14,833 nt of DNA from positions 3,948 to 18,780 of the forward strand of contig JAUNXM010000023.1 of NCBI GenBank assembly GCA_030539815.1, given 5' to 3'. Within the stretch, counting starts at the first letter, position 1, and each line of letters starts with the position of its first letter. Source of the DNA: Methanobacterium sp. (GTDB lineage: Archaea; Methanobacteriota; Methanobacteria; Methanobacteriales; Methanobacteriaceae). A program made the translations under genes and the position numbers. Below the pieces are notes generated by a model. It made no database searches and was not told where the DNA came from. It worked only from the letters and a program-made list of their open reading frames with translations. Positions 7,746 to 14,833 of the stretch are shown piece by piece.

Positions 7746-8596
7746 TTAAATTTTTTCCCGTTCGTAATCTAATATTTTGGAAATAACCCCACCCGGATTT
7801 TTTAACTCTTCCAAGTCATAGTATCGTCCACCGGAAGTCAGGGCAAGTTCCATATTTACTTCATGACCATACCTAACTGATTTTTCAAAGTTTATAACCA
7901 CGGTGTGTATATCTTTTTCCTTAATCTTCTCTGCAATGTCAAGAGCATCTTTCATGGGCCCTCCTTCCATCCCCACATTGGGCATACCATCAGATAGTAT
8001 TAGCAGTAAGGGTATAAATTCAGCCCTTAATTTTTCCTTTTTTAGTATCTCCAAACCTTTTTTCATCCCGGCAGCCAGAGGAGTGGTTCCTCCCACCTGG
8101 ATGTTGTCCACTTGCTCCCGGAAAGAGGTAGCCCTACGGGTTGTGGGGATAATTATTTCTGCTTCCTCGCCTTTAAAGCCAACAACGCTTATTCTATCTT
8201 GATGACGGTTGGCATCCTCAATAACATTGTTTATTATCCCCTTCAACCGGTTTGCTTTTCTATCAGAGAACATGGATCCACTGATATCCACCACCATAAC
8301 AATAGAAGCTTTAGCACCATGTTTGCGGATTTTATGACGTAAATCCTCACCTTTAACTCTTATTTTACCATTTGAACTTAACGCAGCTGCTCGGAGTGTA
8401 GCATCAATGGCAATATCACCAGAAGTATCTTTGGGAAGTTTGCTTTTAATATAACGACCTTTTTCCGTCTTTGAATCTATTCTTTTACCGTAAATACGAT
8501 TTTTCTTTTTTCCCCTCATTTTTAGGAGTTTTTTCACATTCACGTCTTCATGATGGGAATCAACCTTCTGCTCATCTTTTTTAAGGGTTTTAAGTT

Positions 8597-8600
<4 letters not shown>
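7746..8600 (-). CDS. VWA domain protein, magnesium/cobalt chelatase subunit D-like
   Basis: This 284-residue protein has a very basic N-terminus (about 1-60) followed by the conserved helix region before the integrin I-like domain ([10 protein letters not shown], 64-73) and a von Willebrand A domain with a complete MIDAS: DISGS at 105-109, the Thr in GGTTPLA at about 172-173 and SDGMPN with D204. This is the C-terminal half of ChlD/BchD-type chelatase subunits, which work with an AAA+ partner to drive metal insertion into tetrapyrroles. Its ATG overlaps the stop of the ATPase gene (ATGA, 8597-8600), and GAGGGG in the end of that gene serves as ribosome binding site. The two proteins together have the domain make-up of one ChlD. 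No CobN/ChlH subunit is in the window, so the metal and substrate are open. Confidence 0.9.
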
Positions 8601-9698
<1,098 letters not shown>

Positions 9699-9756
9699 AC
9701 AACAGAAATATGAGTTCTGTAATTAAATTTATTGATTGTTTGAACTGTTTTAACTG

Positions 9757-9763
9757 TTATAAA
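9757..9763 (-). promoter_or_regulatory. candidate TATA box of the ChlI/ChlD-like operon
   Basis: On the minus strand TTTATAA lies about 60 nt upstream of ATG 9697, which predicts transcription start near 9735 and a leader of about 40 nt. The 7-bp direct repeat AACTGTT (9743-9749 and 9752-9758) sits between this box and the predicted start, where a repressor could act. Both assignments are by eye. Confidence 0.35.
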
Positions 9764-9856
9764 TATTTAATTTAATAGGATAAATATGTATCCTGGATTT
9801 TAATACTAATTTTCGGTTTTTAATACTTTTCCAGTGTTATCTTGAATCCAAAAAAC

Positions 9857-9892
9857 TAAATATAGATAGAGAAACATAACAAAATTGGTGAT
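9857..9892 (+). promoter_or_regulatory. candidate TATA box and ribosome binding site of the zinc-ribbon gene
   Basis: TAAATATAG at 9857-9865, preceded by an A-rich BRE-like stretch, predicts a start site near 9887. The Shine-Dalgarno GGTGAT (9887-9892) lies 5 nt before ATG 9898. The leader would thus be about 11 nt and just hold the ribosome binding site. The strong GGTGAT fixes ATG 9898 as start rather than the in-frame ATG at 9919. Confidence 0.45.
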
Positions 9893-9897
9893 ATATA

Positions 9898-10050
9898 ATG
9901 TGCACTGTAGGCGGACCAATGGCTGACATTAAAATGAAAGAACTTAAAACCAAAAGATATCGTTGCCTGGACTGTGATAACGAGTTTAAAGGAATTGGTA
10001 GGCGAATTGTTTGCCCGTCATGTCAGTCAGATAACGTAGAAGAAATCTAA
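9898..10050 (+). CDS. small zinc-ribbon protein
   Basis: This is a 50-residue protein beginning MCTVGGPMADIKMKEL. It has one treble-clef/zinc-ribbon unit: YRCLDC (C23, C26) and VCPSC (C39, C42), separated by NEFKGIGRRI, with a short tail SDNVEEI. An additional cysteine, C2, lies outside the ribbon. Basic residues around the first knuckle (KTKRYR) and GRR would suit nucleic-acid or ribosome binding, as in many small archaeal zinc ribbons, but no specific function can be assigned. GGTGAT 5 nt upstream and the downstream gene a few bases away support a real gene at the head of a two-gene operon. Confidence 0.85.
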   Translation: MCTVGGPMADIKMKELKTKRYRCLDCDNEFKGIGRRIVCPSCQSDNVEEI

Positions 10051-10068
10051 ACGTTGGAATTAGTAAAC

Positions 10069-10533
10069 ATGGTAAACATTCCCCTCCAGTACAATGAAAT
10101 TATTTTTTTAAAGGGAAACACCGGAACTGTAGGGGTGGCCAAGTTTGCAAAGAACGGCCAAATATTTATTGGAACTCCTGATAAAGACGAAATTGTGATG
10201 TTCTTAGAATCTAAAGACATTATAGCAGTTTCTTCCTTAAAGGATAGTCTTTACAGCGAGGAAGGGATAAAATCATTGATTTTTTTGTTAAGGGATGTGG
10301 GAGCTCCTTTAGTGGTGCTACCTTCTGATCATCCTACTTCCAAAAGATTGCCCATGGTTGCCAGTTGTGGGGAAAACATTCGCCTAGATTGTAACATCAC
10401 CCCCGGAACTCATCCTGAACAGGACATTCTATGTGCCTGCGATGATCTCTCTGGCGTGGAAATTAAGGCAGTTAAAGGCGGATTAGAAATAAATGGCAAC
10501 CTGAATGAATTTAAAATAGAAAAATTGAGATGA
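10069..10533 (+). CDS. conserved-looking protein of unknown function, Cys-containing
   Basis: I do not recognise this protein. From ATG 10069 it has 154 residues. A TTG at 10054, 3 nt after the zinc-ribbon stop, is in frame and would add five residues. No strong Shine-Dalgarno decides between them. The chain is soluble, without signal or TM segment. It begins with beta-rich sequence ([19 protein letters not shown]), followed by an alpha/beta stretch ending in [12 protein letters not shown] Cys-bearing segment, [11 protein letters not shown] and then DILCACDDL, supplies four cysteines in about 25 residues, which could form a metal or redox site. Coupling to the zinc-ribbon gene suggests a shared process. 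Homology search is needed for anything more. Confidence 0.75.
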   Translation: MVNIPLQYNEIIFLKGNTGTVGVAKFAKNGQIFIGTPDKDEIVMFLESKDIIAVSSLKDSLYSEEGIKSLIFLLRDVGAPLVVLPSDHPTSKRLPMVASCGENIRLDCNITPGTHPEQDILCACDDLSGVEIKAVKGGLEINGNLNEFKIEKLR

Positions 10534-10843
10534 ACATCTGAAAATAACCAAAAAACAATTTATCTAGGATTAGTCCGATTATTATATGACAAATTGTAGA
10601 TTAGTTAATAAGCAGTTTAATATAACATAATAAATAGATGATAAGTTACTAAAAATTCAAGCTTAATTTCATATTTTTTCCAGATATATAGAGATTGTCA
10701 GGAGTCATATTTCTAGATAAGGATATGTTCCAATAAATTCTTAAAATTCCTAAAAACAAATTATAAATTCTAAAATAGTGGAAGAATGATAATTTATTAA
10801 ATAAAATCTAAACAAGAGATAAATAAACGAGATATAACATTAG
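10534..10843. other. 310-nt AT-rich intergenic region with imperfect repeats
   Basis: No gene or RNA is visible here. The region contains three imperfect copies of AAATTCYTAAAA (10735-10746, 10744-10755, 10765-10775) and a T6 run at 10674-10679 that could end the upstream transcript. AT-rich TATA-like stretches between about 10790 and 10830 presumably include the promoter of the DUF116 gene, but I cannot single one out. Confidence 0.4.
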
Positions 10844-11545
10844 ATGATCGATATGACTATTTCCGCATTTTACCAGATATTTGGCCAGATTGTCTTAGTG
10901 GCTGGAATTCTCCTTCTGATTCTTTTATCAGTCACCCTTATACTGGGCCGCATGCTAATTGAAAAAGACCGACTTGTGTTTCCCAAGTTATTGCTTTTTA
11001 CCATGGACGTTTTTTACGGGCTTTTCAAGAAATTTGCGGAAAATGTTGGTGTTGATGCTAAAATTGTGGATAATATCGGAGTAGAAGTTCGAAATAAGGT
11101 TAATGAAAAGGATTTCAAAATAATTGAACCTGACGATACAATTCTGGTTTTACCCCACTGTCTTCGCCACACTGAGTGCGAAGCAAAACTGGATTCCTCA
11201 GGCCTGGTGTGTGAAAACTGTAACCGCTGCGTAATCGGTGTCTTAAAAAATAAAGGTGAACAAATGGGTTACAAAGTGTTCATTATCCCTGGTTCAACCT
11301 TCCTAACGAAGATAGTAGAAAAAAACAGGTTCAAGGCAGTTATAGGTGTGGCCTGCTTCCAGGATCTTAATCTGGCCATGATGAAACTCTCCAATTTCTC
11401 CTGTCAGGGCGTACCTCTCCTGAGGGATGGGTGTGTCAATACTAAAGTTGATAGCCGAGCTGTGGGTGTGAAACTTAAAGAAGCCAAAAAGCTAGCACCG
11501 AAAAGTTCATGCAGTCAAGATCCTGATAAAAGAGGATATTTCTAA
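10844..11545 (+). CDS. DUF116 family protein with N-terminal membrane segment
   Basis: The protein has 233 residues. A hydrophobic helix at about 11-36 anchors it, followed by an amphipathic region and the DUF116 domain. The domain holds a Cys cluster: [10 protein letters not shown] (C106, C112) and [10 protein letters not shown] (C123, C126, C129). C171 (GVACFQDL), C187 (FSCQGVP) and C197 ([10 protein letters not shown]) follow. The CxxCxxC arrangement strongly suggests an iron-sulfur cluster, but the function of DUF116 is not established. The C-terminus is short and basic, with C223. ATG 10844 is used. ATG 10853 is also in frame, and neither has a strong ribosome binding site. The gene is monocistronic and convergent with the next gene. 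Confidence 0.87.
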   Translation: MIDMTISAFYQIFGQIVLVAGILLLILLSVTLILGRMLIEKDRLVFPKLLLFTMDVFYGLFKKFAENVGVDAKIVDNIGVEVRNKVNEKDFKIIEPDDTILVLPHCLRHTECEAKLDSSGLVCENCNRCVIGVLKNKGEQMGYKVFIIPGSTFLTKIVEKNRFKAVIGVACFQDLNLAMMKLSNFSCQGVPLLRDGCVNTKVDSRAVGVKLKEAKKLAPKSSCSQDPDKRGYF

Positions 11546-11611
11546 GTTAGAGTTAAACTGGGGAATACTAGTAGTTAAAAAATAAGATCAAATCTTTAAA
11601 ATTATAATTGG

Positions 11612-11624
11612 TTTTTTAGTTTTT
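11612..11624 (+). terminator. oligo-T terminator after the DUF116 gene
   Basis: A T6 run (11612-11617) and a T5 run (11620-11624) follow the DUF116 stop and sit at the end of the convergent three-TM gene. They are consistent with archaeal oligo-T termination of the plus-strand transcript. Confidence 0.4.
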
Positions 11625-11628
11625 AAAC

Positions 11629-11979
11629 TTATATTAAAAGGCTTATAAACCAAGCCAACCATCCTACACTACCTATAATTAATATAAGATATAGAGCCCA
11701 TTTAATACTTCGACTGGCTTGGAATGTTTGTATTCTTTTTTCTTTAATTAAGATAATGACAAGTGTGATGATAAAAATCCGCAACCCCCATGTAAATAAA
11801 GGAGACTTTAAAGTTCCTTCTAAAGCCAGAAGTTCTTTTTCAAAGAACTGGCCAAAGAGATAAACAAACAATATAAACCATCCCACCATGGCTAAAATAA
11901 AGGCAGTGATGTATAATCTGTTCTTGAAATAAGTTTCCCAATACTTTCTATTTTTAATTCTATCTTTAATTCCAAACAC
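11629..11979 (-). CDS. small three-TM membrane protein of unknown function
   Basis: This 116-residue protein has a basic N-terminus (MFGIKDRIKNRKYWE) and three clear hydrophobic helices at about 22-44, 62-79 and 92-114, with charged loops (KEKRIQ) between the second and third. No recognised family motif is seen. It starts at GTG 11979 with GGTGAT immediately upstream. An ATG at 11981 is in another frame and gives no membrane protein, so the GTG is preferred. A TATA-like AAAATATAAAA lies about 45 nt upstream (12018-12031 on the plus strand), and the 19-bp direct repeats at 12043-12086 lie upstream of that. It sits just downstream of the XRE gene in the same direction, so its expression may be linked to that regulator. 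Confidence 0.72.
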   Translation of the reverse strand: MFGIKDRIKNRKYWETYFKNRLYITAFILAMVGWFILFVYLFGQFFEKELLALEGTLKSPLFTWGLRIFIITLVIILIKEKRIQTFQASRSIKWALYLILIIGSVGWLAWFISLLI

Positions 11980-12042
11980 ATTATCACCCTTATTCAGTCA
12001 GCATAGGAACAGGAAGATTTTTTTATATTTTCAGGAAGGTAG

Positions 12043-12086
12043 AATCTTTAAGAAGTTGTAAGCTGTAAATCTTTAAGGAGTTGTAA
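12043..12086. repeat. pair of 19-bp direct repeats upstream of the three-TM gene
   Basis: AATCTTTAAGAAGTTGTAA at 12043-12061 is repeated at 12068-12086 with a single A-to-G change and a 25-nt period. A further short match (AATCTTTTT) starts at 12086. The pair lies between the end of the XRE gene and the TATA-like element of the three-TM gene, a position suited to a transcription factor binding site. Confidence 0.7.
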
Positions 12087-12144
12087 ATCTTTTTATACGT
12101 AGAAGTGTGGGGATTAATAAGAACCTTCACCCCAATGGGGTAAT

Positions 12145-12342
12145 TCAATCATCCGGGTATGTGAAAACATCCTCGATCTGCACTTTAAAGAATCGGGCTA
12201 TCTTAAAAGCTAATAACAGTGACGGATCGTATTTTTCTTTTTCTATGGCAATGATGGTTTGTCGGGTTACATCCAATTTTTTGGCAAGTTCTTCCTGGGT
12301 TAAGTCCTGCATAGCTCGGTAAACCTTAAGATTATTCTTCAT
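12145..12342 (-). CDS. XRE/Cro-type helix-turn-helix regulator
   Basis: This 65-residue DNA-binding protein consists of a single HTH_3 domain. From ATG 12342 it begins [20 protein letters not shown]. The helix-turn-helix runs [29 protein letters not shown] (helix 2 QEELAKKL, recognition helix [10 protein letters not shown]), followed by [19 protein letters not shown], the usual end of YozG/XRE-type short repressors. A TTG at 12351 is in frame and overlaps the preceding stop, but the ATG matches the family start. It is the last gene of the DUF2178 operon, only 5 nt after the stop of the upstream gene. Such pairs of a compact XRE protein with small membrane proteins are usually autoregulated. 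The inverted repeats around 13769-13835 are the obvious candidate operators. Confidence 0.93.
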   Translation of the reverse strand: MKNNLKVYRAMQDLTQEELAKKLDVTRQTIIAIEKEKYDPSLLLAFKIARFFKVQIEDVFTYPDD

Positions 12343-12347
12343 ACAAA

Positions 12348-12725
12348 TCAATACCCATATTTTTTATTGTAATACCCGTAAAAGATGTAATAAAGAATTA
12401 AAAGGGCAACTGACGAATAAGAAAGAGTATATCCTGCTTGGACATAATCCGGATACGCATTTTGCAAGGTGATGAGAAACATTCCAATTAAAGCTATGGA
12501 AATGGAAAAAACTACTATTGCAATGCGGGATGCTTTTTCACTCACTTTAGTAATTCTTTCATCCTCCACAATTTCATTGGTGCTCTTTTTGTAAATATAA
12601 GATACCATAGCACCGATTACAATTCCAAGAATGGCCGGTAGGATGTTTCCTATGGAAACCGATAACCCCACCACTATAGCCACAAACATGGCAACAATTA
12701 TTCTTAAAATTTGATAATTTTTCAT
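12348..12725 (-). CDS. DUF2178 family membrane protein (copy 2)
   Basis: This 125-residue integral membrane protein has about four TM helices (6-24, 26-45, 66-87, 98-118). The middle loop has the DUF2178 signature [14 protein letters not shown] (53-66), and the last part has [11 protein letters not shown] with an aromatic, basic end (YYNKKYGY). AGGTGAT lies 3 nt before the ATG. It shares the EDER....EKAS and YPxxxQAGYTL motifs with the upstream gene, so the two are paralogues and possibly partners in one complex. The function of DUF2178 is not known. The XRE gene follows within a few bases, a common arrangement for this family. Confidence 0.9.
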   Translation of the reverse strand: MKNYQILRIIVAMFVAIVVGLSVSIGNILPAILGIVIGAMVSYIYKKSTNEIVEDERITKVSEKASRIAIVVFSISIALIGMFLITLQNAYPDYVQAGYTLSYSSVALLILYYIFYGYYNKKYGY

Positions 12726-12757
12726 AAAATCACCTTTTAAAATTTTTTTTTTTAAGT

Positions 12758-13198
12758 TTAATACTTCCTAGAGTAATATGCACGAGATGTGAAGTACATG
12801 ATAAAGCAGAAGACAGCTGATAAAAACAGTGTATATCCTGCCTGTAAAAATTGAGGATAGCTGCTCCTTATAGCAACTAAAATTATCCCCACATAAATCA
12901 TTACCGCAATAAGGATTCCTAAAGTCATTGTAGATGCTTTTTCATTAATTAATTGGGTTCTTTCATCTTCAACAATAACCTTGCTATCCCCTTTAAATAT
13001 TTCTTCTAAATTATCTCTGTTTATGTACAAAACAATACCCAGAGCACTTAAAAGTATAACAGCCACAATAATAACATAAATATTCGCTAATATCAACCCA
13101 GCTACCCATAAACCGGTTATAAAGACGGATAATATTTTAATAAATAAACCAGACTCAAATATTGAAAGTATTCTCATCACTGTTCCACTTGGTTGCAT
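12758..13198 (-). CDS. DUF2178 family membrane protein (copy 1)
   Basis: The protein has 146 residues from ATG 13198. The open frame extends to 13312, but that part overlaps the upstream gene and AAGGTG lies about 8 nt before ATG 13198, so the short start is chosen. After a 20-residue N-terminus there are two hydrophobic helices (about 21-40 and 41-59), a charged loop with VEDERTQLINEKAS (76-89), then helices at 92-110 and 119-138 with YPQFLQAGYTL (114-124) and the end YYSRKY. These match the DUF2178 pattern in the next gene. It lies 17 nt after the four-TM gene and 32 nt before copy 2. The role is unknown. Confidence 0.88.
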   Translation of the reverse strand: MQPSGTVMRILSIFESGLFIKILSVFITGLWVAGLILANIYVIIVAVILLSALGIVLYINRDNLEEIFKGDSKVIVEDERTQLINEKASTMTLGILIAVMIYVGIILVAIRSSYPQFLQAGYTLFLSAVFCFIMYFTSRAYYSRKY

Positions 13199-13215
13199 AT
13201 TTTTCCCACCTTCAT

Positions 13216-13653
13216 CTATTTTTTTGACAATCTCCATAAAGTTACATTTGAAGCAAAAATTGTAGTAAGTAGCTGTAAAAACGGAGATATGAATATCATA
13301 AGAAATATCCATCCTATAAAACTTATTTTAGAGTCATACAGAATCATTGGAATCCCGAAATTTGCAAAATCAGCACCAGGATCAAGGAGCATTGTACTTA
13401 CAGGCACCCAAACACCTAACATTAATATGAAGGTAAATAGGGAAGTATACAGTGCATATTTTAAGATTTCATTCAGTATGTTGCCCAGATCTTTCTTTGA
13501 GAGTGTCAAACGTTTGGATAGATACCATCCCACTGGCAATCCAAACAGTATGCAGAAAAAAGGAACACCCATTCCAATTCCAACGAAAATCAAGTCTAAA
13601 AATACATAAACTACAATAATGATTTTTTTGTTCATTTTAAGAAATTTATTCAT
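13216..13653 (-). CDS. four-TM membrane protein of unknown function
   Basis: This 145-residue integral membrane protein is the first gene of the DUF2178/XRE operon. Hydrophobic helices lie at about 10-28, 30-46, 66-88 and 111-133. Between the second and third helices is a basic loop, YLSKRLTLSKKDL. FGLPVGW near residue 37 and the basic end WRLSKK are the only notable motifs. I do not recognise a family. ATG 13653 has a weak GGGTG upstream, with the second Met at residue 7 as an alternative. Its tight spacing to the DUF2178 genes argues for cotranscription and a joint membrane function under XRE control. Confidence 0.78.
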   Translation of the reverse strand: MNKFLKMNKKIIIVVYVFLDLIFVGIGMGVPFFCILFGLPVGWYLSKRLTLSKKDLGNILNEILKYALYTSLFTFILMLGVWVPVSTMLLDPGADFANFGIPMILYDSKISFIGWIFLMIFISPFLQLLTTIFASNVTLWRLSKK

Positions 13654-13768
13654 TTATTTTACACCCAATCCTCAATCAATTCGGGCAAATAGTTGATTAA
13701 AGGATTTTAAGTTTCCTTTAAAACTTGAATATACCCGGAGCATTTTTTCCAATCTGAATATTCTGAGA

Positions 13769-13835
13769 TTTACCAATGTAAATTAAACTATACATTATGT
13801 TATATATACTTTACTAAAAGTAAATAGTAGTTTAC
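13769..13835 (-). promoter_or_regulatory. promoter of the DUF2178/XRE operon with flanking operator-like inverted repeats
   Basis: On the minus strand TATATATAA (13800-13808) is a strong archaeal TATA box, predicting a start site near 13778. Directly upstream, overlapping the BRE, is the perfect palindrome TTTACTTTTAGTAAA (13810-13824), which shares a half-site with another GTAAA-N6-TTTAC (13820-13835). Downstream, at the predicted start, is TTTACATTGGTAAA (13769-13782). The two main palindromes have the same TTTAC/GTAAA half-sites, with centres about 42 bp apart, close to four helical turns. This is what is expected of an XRE repressor that blocks TBP/TFB and polymerase. The leader to ATG 13653 would be about 125 nt. 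Confidence 0.7.
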
Positions 13836-14124
13836 AAATCTTAAGATTAATTCCCCAGAATTCACTTAATATAACTCATTTACAGAAATAATAAACAAAT
13901 ATAGTAATCAAGCCTAAAAATGACTTATTTTTGAAAAAATGAATTTAATCAACAATTATTAAGATAATTAAAGATTAACAAATAATGAATAATCAAACCA
14001 GCGCGAAAAATTTGAATAATTGAAAAAGAAAGAAATTATAAAGACTAATGAATACTAATGAATTATTAAATAATAAAATAAATAGAATAAAATAAGTTAA
14101 TAAGAATTAATTTAAAAAATGAGA
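13836..14124. other. very AT-rich intergenic region
   Basis: No gene is visible. The stretch is almost entirely A and T, with short simple repeats (ACTAATGAAT twice at about 14043-14062, and AATAAAATAA-type runs at about 14066-14095). An A6 run at 14114-14119 gives T6 in the minus-strand transcript just after the stop of the response regulator and probably ends it. Confidence 0.5.
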
Positions 14125-14601
14125 TTATTTAGGTTTGCTTAACTCATTTAAAATCTCAGTGGAGACCCGCAGGAACTTCTCTATTAATTTACGATATTTT
14201 TCTTCGCTTTCCTTTAATTGTTGTTCCATTTTGTGTTTGTATATGGCCATCTCTATGGCACTCTGGATTTCACGGTCTTCAAATGGTTTAAGAACATACC
14301 CAAAGGGTTCAGTAACTTTAGCCCTTTGAAGAGTTTTTTCATCTGAATAAGCAGTTAAATAAATTATAGGTATGTCAAAAAGCTCCCTTATCTTTTGAGC
14401 AGCATCAATTCCATCCATTTCTCCTTTAAGGACAATATCCATCAAAACCAGGTTGGGTTTAAGTTCACCTGCTTTTTCAATGGCCTCCTCACCAGTGTCA
14501 AAAATCCCCAGAACTTCATATCCCATATTTTCCAGTCGATTCTTAACATCAGCCGCAACGATAATCTCATCTTCAACTAGCATGATACTTGTATCGGGCA
14601 T
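14125..14601 (-). CDS. response regulator with receiver domain and truncated linker tail
   Basis: This 158-residue protein has one CheY-like receiver (about 4-120) with all phosphorylation residues: D11 and E12, acceptor D55 ([10 protein letters not shown]), T83 (YLTAYSD) and K105 (GYVLKPF). A charged tail follows, [18 protein letters not shown], likely coiled coil, ending LNELSKPK. The tail is the same type of linker that leads into PAS domains in receiver-PAS-kinase hybrids of methanogens, but here it stops after about 15 further residues. The protein has no output domain, so it probably passes phosphate or binds a partner. The start ATG 14601 is preceded by a G-rich AAGGGGGAAC. It is a paralogue of the receiver at 6451-6834. 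No partner kinase is visible nearby. Confidence 0.9.
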   Translation of the reverse strand: MPDTSIMLVEDEIIVAADVKNRLENMGYEVLGIFDTGEEAIEKAGELKPNLVLMDIVLKGEMDGIDAAQKIRELFDIPIIYLTAYSDEKTLQRAKVTEPFGYVLKPFEDREIQSAIEMAIYKHKMEQQLKESEEKYRKLIEKFLRVSTEILNELSKPK

Positions 14602-14833
14602 CCAGTTCCCCCTTAATATAAAACTTCATTTATTTCATATAATAATTGAATATTGATGATTATGTTCTATTTCATATTATATAAATGGCTAAATATGAAA
14701 ATATCCTTTTCATTTTACTCCGGTGAATTTATCATCCATTGTACTCCCCTAATCATTTAATAATTATAAATCCTGTTTACCTAAAAATAGTTGAAGGGAT
14801 TTTATCTAAAGTATTATCCTGGAGAAAGTTTTG
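14602..14833. other. AT-rich region upstream of the response regulator
   Basis: No coding region is recognisable up to the window edge. It contains two similar stretches TATTTCATATAAT (14632-14644) and TATTTCATATTAT (14669-14681), 37 nt apart. They could be TATA-like or regulator-binding elements of the minus-strand response regulator gene. Confidence 0.35.

Noticed and set aside
12129..12141. ACCCCAATGGGGT hairpin after the XRE stop as an intrinsic terminator
   Set aside because: The stem is only 5 bp with a 3-nt loop, and no T run follows on the minus strand.
12107..12322. Plus-strand ORF opposite the XRE gene
   Set aside because: It is a shadow of the clear helix-turn-helix gene on the other strand.
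13199..13312. Longer start for DUF2178 copy 1
   Set aside because: The added part overlaps the upstream membrane-protein gene, lacks a membrane pattern, and a good ribosome binding site precedes ATG 13198.
13836..14124. AT-rich region as replication origin or CRISPR leader
   Set aside because: There are no regularly spaced repeats, no ORB-like elements and no cdc6 gene nearby.

Overview
The window looks like a chromosomal segment of a Methanobacteriales methanogen, most probably Methanobacterium or a close relative. The evidence is archaeal ether-lipid geranylgeranylglyceryl phosphate synthase, archaeal ribosomal protein L40e, Tsr3, DUF169, DUF116 and DUF2178 proteins, a Mur ligase of the kind used for pseudomurein, oligo-T terminators, TATA-box promoters and GGTGAT/GGAGG ribosome binding sites in AT-rich DNA. 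There are no rRNA or tRNA genes, no CRISPR array and no insertion sequence that I can see.

Layout. (1) 1-2918, plus strand: a tight three-gene cell-wall operon with a Mur ligase (5' end cut by the window edge), a membrane-anchored secreted protein whose C-terminus resembles VanW domains, and a MobA-like nucleotidyltransferase. Together these suggest pseudomurein peptide assembly and possibly cross-linking. (2) 3104-5492, minus strand: tsr3 and rpl40e (ribosome biogenesis, 3 nt apart), the ether-lipid enzyme GGGP synthase, and a Cys-rich DUF169 protein. (3) 5668-6834, minus strand: the remains of a receiver-PAS-HisKA_2-HATPase hybrid kinase, broken by a frameshift in an A7 tract and loss of most of the PAS domain. 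The receiver part is still an intact ORF. (4) 7092-7610, plus strand: a membrane-anchored, sequon-rich PsbP-like protein. (5) 7746-9697, minus strand: a ChlI-like AAA+ ATPase and a ChlD-like VWA protein with ATGA overlap. (6) 9898-10533, plus strand: a 50-residue zinc-ribbon protein and an unrecognised conserved-looking protein. (7) 10844-11545, plus strand: a DUF116 membrane/Fe-S-like protein. (8) 11629-13653, minus strand: a three-TM protein, then a four-gene operon (four-TM protein, two DUF2178 paralogues, XRE-type repressor). The operon promoter is flanked by matching inverted repeats. (9) 14125-14601, minus strand: an orphan response regulator whose tail stops where a PAS domain would begin.

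The observations most worth following are the VanW-like protein as a candidate for the pseudomurein cross-linking enzyme, the MobA-like protein as a candidate for nucleotide activation of the peptide precursor, the operators around the DUF2178/XRE promoter, and the decayed hybrid kinase.
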